A stretch of 64,000 bases of DNA from Oscillospiraceae bacterium (GTDB taxonomy: Bacteria; Bacillota; Clostridia; Oscillospirales; Oscillospiraceae), in contig WRDH01000008.1 of assembly GCA_009783555.1 (NCBI GenBank), positions 1 to 64,000 of the forward strand, written 5' to 3'. The notes beneath the pieces were generated by a model, which was given only the letters and a program-made list of their open reading frames with translations, was not told where the DNA came from and made no database searches. Below are positions 61,301 to 64,000 of the stretch, piece after piece. The position numbers and the translations under genes are program-made. The stretch's first letter is position 1. Each line of letters begins with the position of its first letter.

Positions 61301-64000
61301 TAGAGCTCCAGGAGCTCCGGCAGCTACATTAATCCATTCCGTAGTTTCCGGCTTTGCTGAATCAGTGCTACCCGGATTTCGAATTAGTTGTAATCTTAGA
61401 CCTCCGGCTTGATAAGCTTGTTGAGTATTAAACCACCAATCGGTAATTGTGATAGTTGTTGCGAGGTTTGCCTGGGTCATGTGGTTAAAGTCGATTGTCC
61501 ATGTAAATACGCCGCCTTCATACCTCCCGCTCTTGGCGATGTTTTTAACACGGGCTGCGGTGGTATCGCCGTAGTCTCTGTCTGTCGTTGTTCTGATACT
61601 GTTTGTCGTTCCTAAATGGTTTATTCGAGCAGAAGAGGCCCCATTTGTTTTAGCGTGCACATCAGCGATGTTCCAGTACCTGATGGGAAAACCGTCGTTG
61701 TACATTCCGGTAGCAGGATCAACTGTACCCATACTGTATTTCGTGAAAAATTCCACTTTTAACTGTGCGCCTTTTACTTCAAGCAGGGGGTTAAGAGTTA
61801 TGTCAAAACCATCCACACCGTCATCGTCAATCTTATACTCCAGAGCAGCTTTAGGATCTTCTGCGATTGCATCAGCATTACTAAACTCAGCAGAACCAAT
61901 ATTACGCAGCGTGTCACCCCCTAAGGTGACCACAAATGGACGAGACGCATCGTCTAAAAGAGCATGCATTCTGGGGCTGCCGTCAGTACGATCAATAGTA
62001 CTTGTTACGCTTGGGTTTCCGGTAGTGCCGACTGATTGTTCAAGGAAGGTATCTTCTATAGTGAGTCCTGTCAGAACGCTTGATCTGGGGTTGACTGTTA
62101 TTAACCATTTAATCACGCCGTCTCTCTCGTTGACATCACCCTGTCTGGATTTCTCCATGTAAGGGGTAGTAGAGACACCGCCTGACGGCAAAGCAACGAT
62201 TCCATGAGTTTTACCTCGATCATTCGCTGGTGCCTCAGATCCTTGGGTTACGGTTATATCGTTGCGCCAAGAGCGTACGGCTGTACCGCCTTCCGGAGGA
62301 GCGTATGTTCCAAGATGATTAAAATTTTCGTAGCCTTGCGGTATAGTCACTCTGAAGGTTATCAAGAAGCTATAATAGTGTGTAGTTGGGTCACCGCCGC
62401 CCTCGGGCACTACCTGATAACGAAGTTGATCCTTGTTTATTGTCAATATAAACGAGTCAGAGATTGAAGGATTGCTGGGGTCGCGGACAACATTGCTTAA
62501 TGTATACCCTCCGGAAGTGATGGAAGCGCTGCCATCGTAAGTTAGTGTGACCGCGTCTCCGTAGTTTTCATAGGTCACGCCTCTACCGACTTGTGAAACG
62601 GGTGCAATGACCTTGCGCCTTTGAATTGTGAAGGTTACATTCTCGGGCAATAGTTGATAGGGAGAAAGCACATCGGCTATAACAAGATCATCTATATTAT
62701 TAAGCGCAGTCCCGAATCTGTTCACGTTAATAGTCCAGTTTATAGCTGCACCTGTAGTGGCTCCGGAATTTGTTAAACTACCTGTCTTATGATGCTCTAT
62801 AGGAGGTGAAACCCATGCGCCGACATTTGCGAAAAGGGCTTCGGCGTGCACCGGAGTCGCAGTATTGAGAGTGGCACGGGTAATATAATGGTGTTCTTTG
62901 GAGTTGTAAGTTTGCCCATCCTCAGGATCCACTTTGGTTGTATATTCTATACGAATAGCCCTGCTGTTTAAGTAACCGGATCTAAATGTCAAAATGACAA
63001 GTTGATTGCCATCAGTATCAAGTTCTTCTGTAATTGCATAATCTACGCCGTCAATCAAGGCCGGACCGCCAATCAGAGGTGCACCTACCGTCAATCCCGG
63101 GAAATAGTTTATATCTGCGTTATCACGCAAAGTACTGGTAAGGTCAACGTTGAGAATGTTTACCTTTACATCTCTTAATATATCTTCTATAGTGTGTCCG
63201 TTGATATTTTGGGTAGGTATTTTAGCCAAATCACTTGCATGCAGCATTAACGTGACGCTGTTAGCGGCTATGTTGTGTACAAGCGCAGTGTTGACATCAG
63301 CCTGCCAGGTTATTGTTTGAAGTGGCACCGCTGCTCCCGAAGGGTAATGTCTTAAATAGCGGTTAGTTATGTTTGAGCCTGTTCCGTCTACTCTGTTGAA
63401 CACAAACATGAAGCTGTACCTGTTATTGAAGAACTGAACCTCTTGTGTTGCTGTTGTTGTACTGCTTAAGCGGATTTGGGAACTAATCCTTACTCGCCCG
63501 CTTACGGTAGTTTGCTTTTCTATTTCTTCATTGAAAACTATCCTCATTGTTCCGTCATTTGCTTTTGTCATGGTCATCTCGCCGATAGGAGTTGAAGTGC
63601 CTGCTATAGTCATATTTACTTCAATCGGATAAGTGAGGTTTAATGCAGCCATGTCACTGGGTCTTCCCGTGACGCTGTCAGCGGGTCTCCAAAGCTGAAG
63701 GTCAGCCCAATCGCCGGCTTTTAGCCCTCCTCCAAGTCCTGATCCCAGACCTAGTGCAAGGTTACGCTCAGAATAACCCGCACCCGTACCCGAAGGCATA
63801 AGCGCCCAGTCGAAATCTATTCTAACTGTTGTGCCGTTGTCTACTCTGATAGGCTGAGCATTACTAACAAGAGAGATTGGCTCTGTGTAATTTCTGTCAT
63901 CGGGACCTCGCCACGATAGCATCACAGTCCTGATTTCGAGGTCTACTTGTCTGCCCGGTGTTTCGTCATCCTCCTCATCGTCGAGAACCACATCCAAACC
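58391..64000 (-). CDS. Giant SpaA/Cna-repeat surface adhesin (N-terminus beyond the right edge)
   Basis: At least 1868 residues, open at the right edge. From the N-side come several beta-sandwich domains of the isopeptide-adhesin type, repeating phrases like IDWRLTLNQPG/INWTINVNRFG/ITWQADVN, then three to four SpaA prealbumin-like domains (ITKRDAETQALLPGALFRV, VVKLDADTDEPLSGAVFTL, PPGNYRVRIV), each with the Lys-start and E-box-like strand for internal isopeptide bonds. A proline run and an acidic run follow (59060-59200). The C-terminus has no LPxTG motif; instead it has NVPLGNFGVGYAWSLLN and three membrane helices ending in an acidic cytoplasmic tail. It would stand out from the cell surface as an adhesin. 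Confidence 0.82.
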   Translation of the reverse strand, partial: GLDVVLDDEEDDETPGRQVDLEIRTVMLSWRGPDDRNYTEPISLVSNAQPIRVDNGTTVRIDFDWALMPSGTGAGYSERNLALGLGSGLGGGLKAGDWADLQLWRPADSVTGRPSDMAALNLTYPIEVNMTIAGTSTPIGEMTMTKANDGTMRIVFNEEIEKQTTVSGRVRISSQIRLSSTTTATQEVQFFNNRYSFMFVFNRVDGTGSNITNRYLRHYPSGAAVPLQTITWQADVNTALVHNIAANSVTLMLHASDLAKIPTQNINGHTIEDILRDVKVNILNVDLTSTLRDNADINYFPGLTVGAPLIGGPALIDGVDYAITEELDTDGNQLVILTFRSGYLNSRAIRIEYTTKVDPEDGQTYNSKEHHYITRATLNTATPVHAEALFANVGAWVSPPIEHHKTGSLTNSGATTGAAINWTINVNRFGTALNNIDDLVIADVLSPYQLLPENVTFTIQRRKVIAPVSQVGRGVTYENYGDAVTLTYDGSASITSGGYTLSNVVRDPSNPSISDSFILTINKDQLRYQVVPEGGGDPTTHYYSFLITFRVTIPQGYENFNHLGTYAPPEGGTAVRSWRNDITVTQGSEAPANDRGKTHGIVALPSGGVSTTPYMEKSRQGDVNERDGVIKWLITVNPRSSVLTGLTIEDTFLEQSVGTTGNPSVTSTIDRTDGSPRMHALLDDASRPFVVTLGGDTLRNIGSAEFSNADAIAEDPKAALEYKIDDDGVDGFDITLNPLLEVKGAQLKVEFFTKYSMGTVDPATGMYNDGFPIRYWNIADVHAKTNGASSARINHLGTTNSIRTTTDRDYGDTTAARVKNIAKSGRYEGGVFTWTIDFNHMTQANLATTITITDWWFNTQQAYQAGGLRLQLIRNPGSTDSAKPETTEWINVAAGAPGALPPAPLNNPHLTLMTQATGLPAASQLGGSNPTRENIGFRLHIPNVAGAIKIIYETDRVTAPAPLVGSYTNNVRVGTAPAITASVTAPTGLYVSKDSVAGNGNTINWRLTLNQPGLTVRNAQVLDQLGKGQILLPESINVYKGSNTSGTLLRRGTGTLNADGTAGSPWLANEDYRVHIFTRTVASGFSPYHVDYGKTDIRIVFNPASNPSTGLPFYNFNTAHHITYTSRIDDNLVELNRDGNYQVENTVTFTGSNITNSTASKIVRDPWTVISAEVTITSIPFYVYKIDKLASLGKGLELVAPDTDTPTAPDVVAFDPRVHDPEAFVLESGAVFEVWKKGDAEPLFDYPVNHINNMSVHVANLPPGNYILKEVHAPDGYALGDINEIEFTVTDDCNIYGSDTTFIFANMPVRDVTITKRDAETQALLPGALFRVSDANGIVGEFRTGPNGTVTVPNRVVTSQLTIEEIEAPPGYRLSTQQNPRTFEVNIMASANNAFGTFLNPPIPTAPVTVVKLDADTDEPLSGAVFTLTALYTPGPFENMTRAAFPMRTATTDSEGRIVFAGVPVGNYLLTETSAPTGWLRDEEFSREIEVTMAGTAAVGVVETFHNERIRYPVNVTVIEQGTPGVSVPGAAFELLDEDGNVIGRATSDEELVKLLETLPPGNYRVRIVTIPPGYMLAPGQTATRDVVITDEGITVTFILIPIPPDAPPPPPPPPPPPEDPPPPPPVVVVEEEEDEEEEDEDEIVIEITEDDEHVPEADFDDVPHDDLPATIATPTDTDAAPPAPRTYRESIQEQLDNQTGNIFFDLLEGNVPLGNFGVGYAWSLLNLLMSMLALLNAVVLMITLFVKRRKNRVEDEDDEYSEADAAKRDDAETDGEENKEKRFRHRLMKLRVPALLAGIIPLILFLLLENIRLPVVWITRWTPLIGAFFILHMVLLLVFLAIKRENKPEDEDEDKDEELDAAPSTNVV

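Overview
The window is a chromosomal, origin-proximal segment of an anaerobic, Gram-positive Clostridia-type bacterium (Firmicutes). The signs are the gene order dnaA-dnaN-yaaA-recF-remB-gyrB-gyrA, consensus Firmicutes parS sites, SepF and DivIVA, SecG, SpaA/Cna-type surface proteins, a PQTG cell-wall anchor and strong AGGAGG-type ribosome sites. I cannot name the genus; an uncultured Oscillospirales/Christensenellales-like lineage is my guess from the protein flavour. Both window edges cut genes.

Layout. 0-1.1 kb: end of a type II restriction endonuclease and its methyltransferase. 1.1-11 kb: a YvyF-like protein, tRNA-Leu(CAG), a DUF1846 protein, a lipoprotein whose parvulin-type isomerase domain appears circularly permuted, mfd, two parS sites, rsmG and an Lsa/CplR-type ABC-F protein. 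11.3-14 kb: a zinc-ribbon membrane protein, an EAL/HDOD protein and a membrane protein. 14.2-19.6 kb: a five-gene sugar operon (TIM-barrel isomerase, AGE epimerase, ROK kinase, DUF4127, AAC(3)-like). 19.6-29.6 kb: the replication cluster read leftward (rpsT, dnaA, oriC, dnaN, yaaA, recF, remB, gyrB, gyrA, rnhA). The dnaA-dnaN spacer has DnaA boxes, a GC patch, TAG trios and an AT-rich stretch in the same order as the Bacillus basal unwinding system. 29.7-37.2 kb: nitroreductase, OGG-type glycosylase, trmB, a GH106-like glycosidase, a B12/radical-SAM protein and tadA. 37-47 kb: a leftward run of housekeeping and division genes (alr-like, mutL, miaA, hlyD-like, yggS, sepF, divIVA, lspA, rluD-type). 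47-64 kb: surface biology, with a sortase-anchored VWA protein, three glycosyltransferases (one fused to a cyclic-nucleotide-binding-like domain), pduL, secG, two paralogous small membrane proteins, a lipoprotein and a giant SpaA-repeat adhesin cut by the right edge.

The most unusual structure is a dispersed hairpin repeat with a conserved GGGGACGGTTC core. Fourteen copies are listed, twelve of them between 29.7 and 37.2 kb. The stems flanking the core change in a compensatory way (GACAG/CTGTC, AGGACAG/CTGTCCT, GTTGTCA/TGACAAC, ACAA/TTGT), and several copies lie in frame inside genes: the glycosidase, the radical-SAM gene and the end of trmB. No transposase is visible, so the copies look like non-autonomous, structure-selected elements of the REP/RAYT type. 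Other points of interest are the permuted isomerase, an alanine-racemase homologue without its catalytic lysine, the glycosyltransferase fusion, a 113-bp inverted-repeat element at 54.2 kb and a structured leader in front of the VWA gene.

Most calls rest on reading motifs by eye. Start codons were chosen from visible ribosome-binding sites; family names without a striking motif carry lower confidence.
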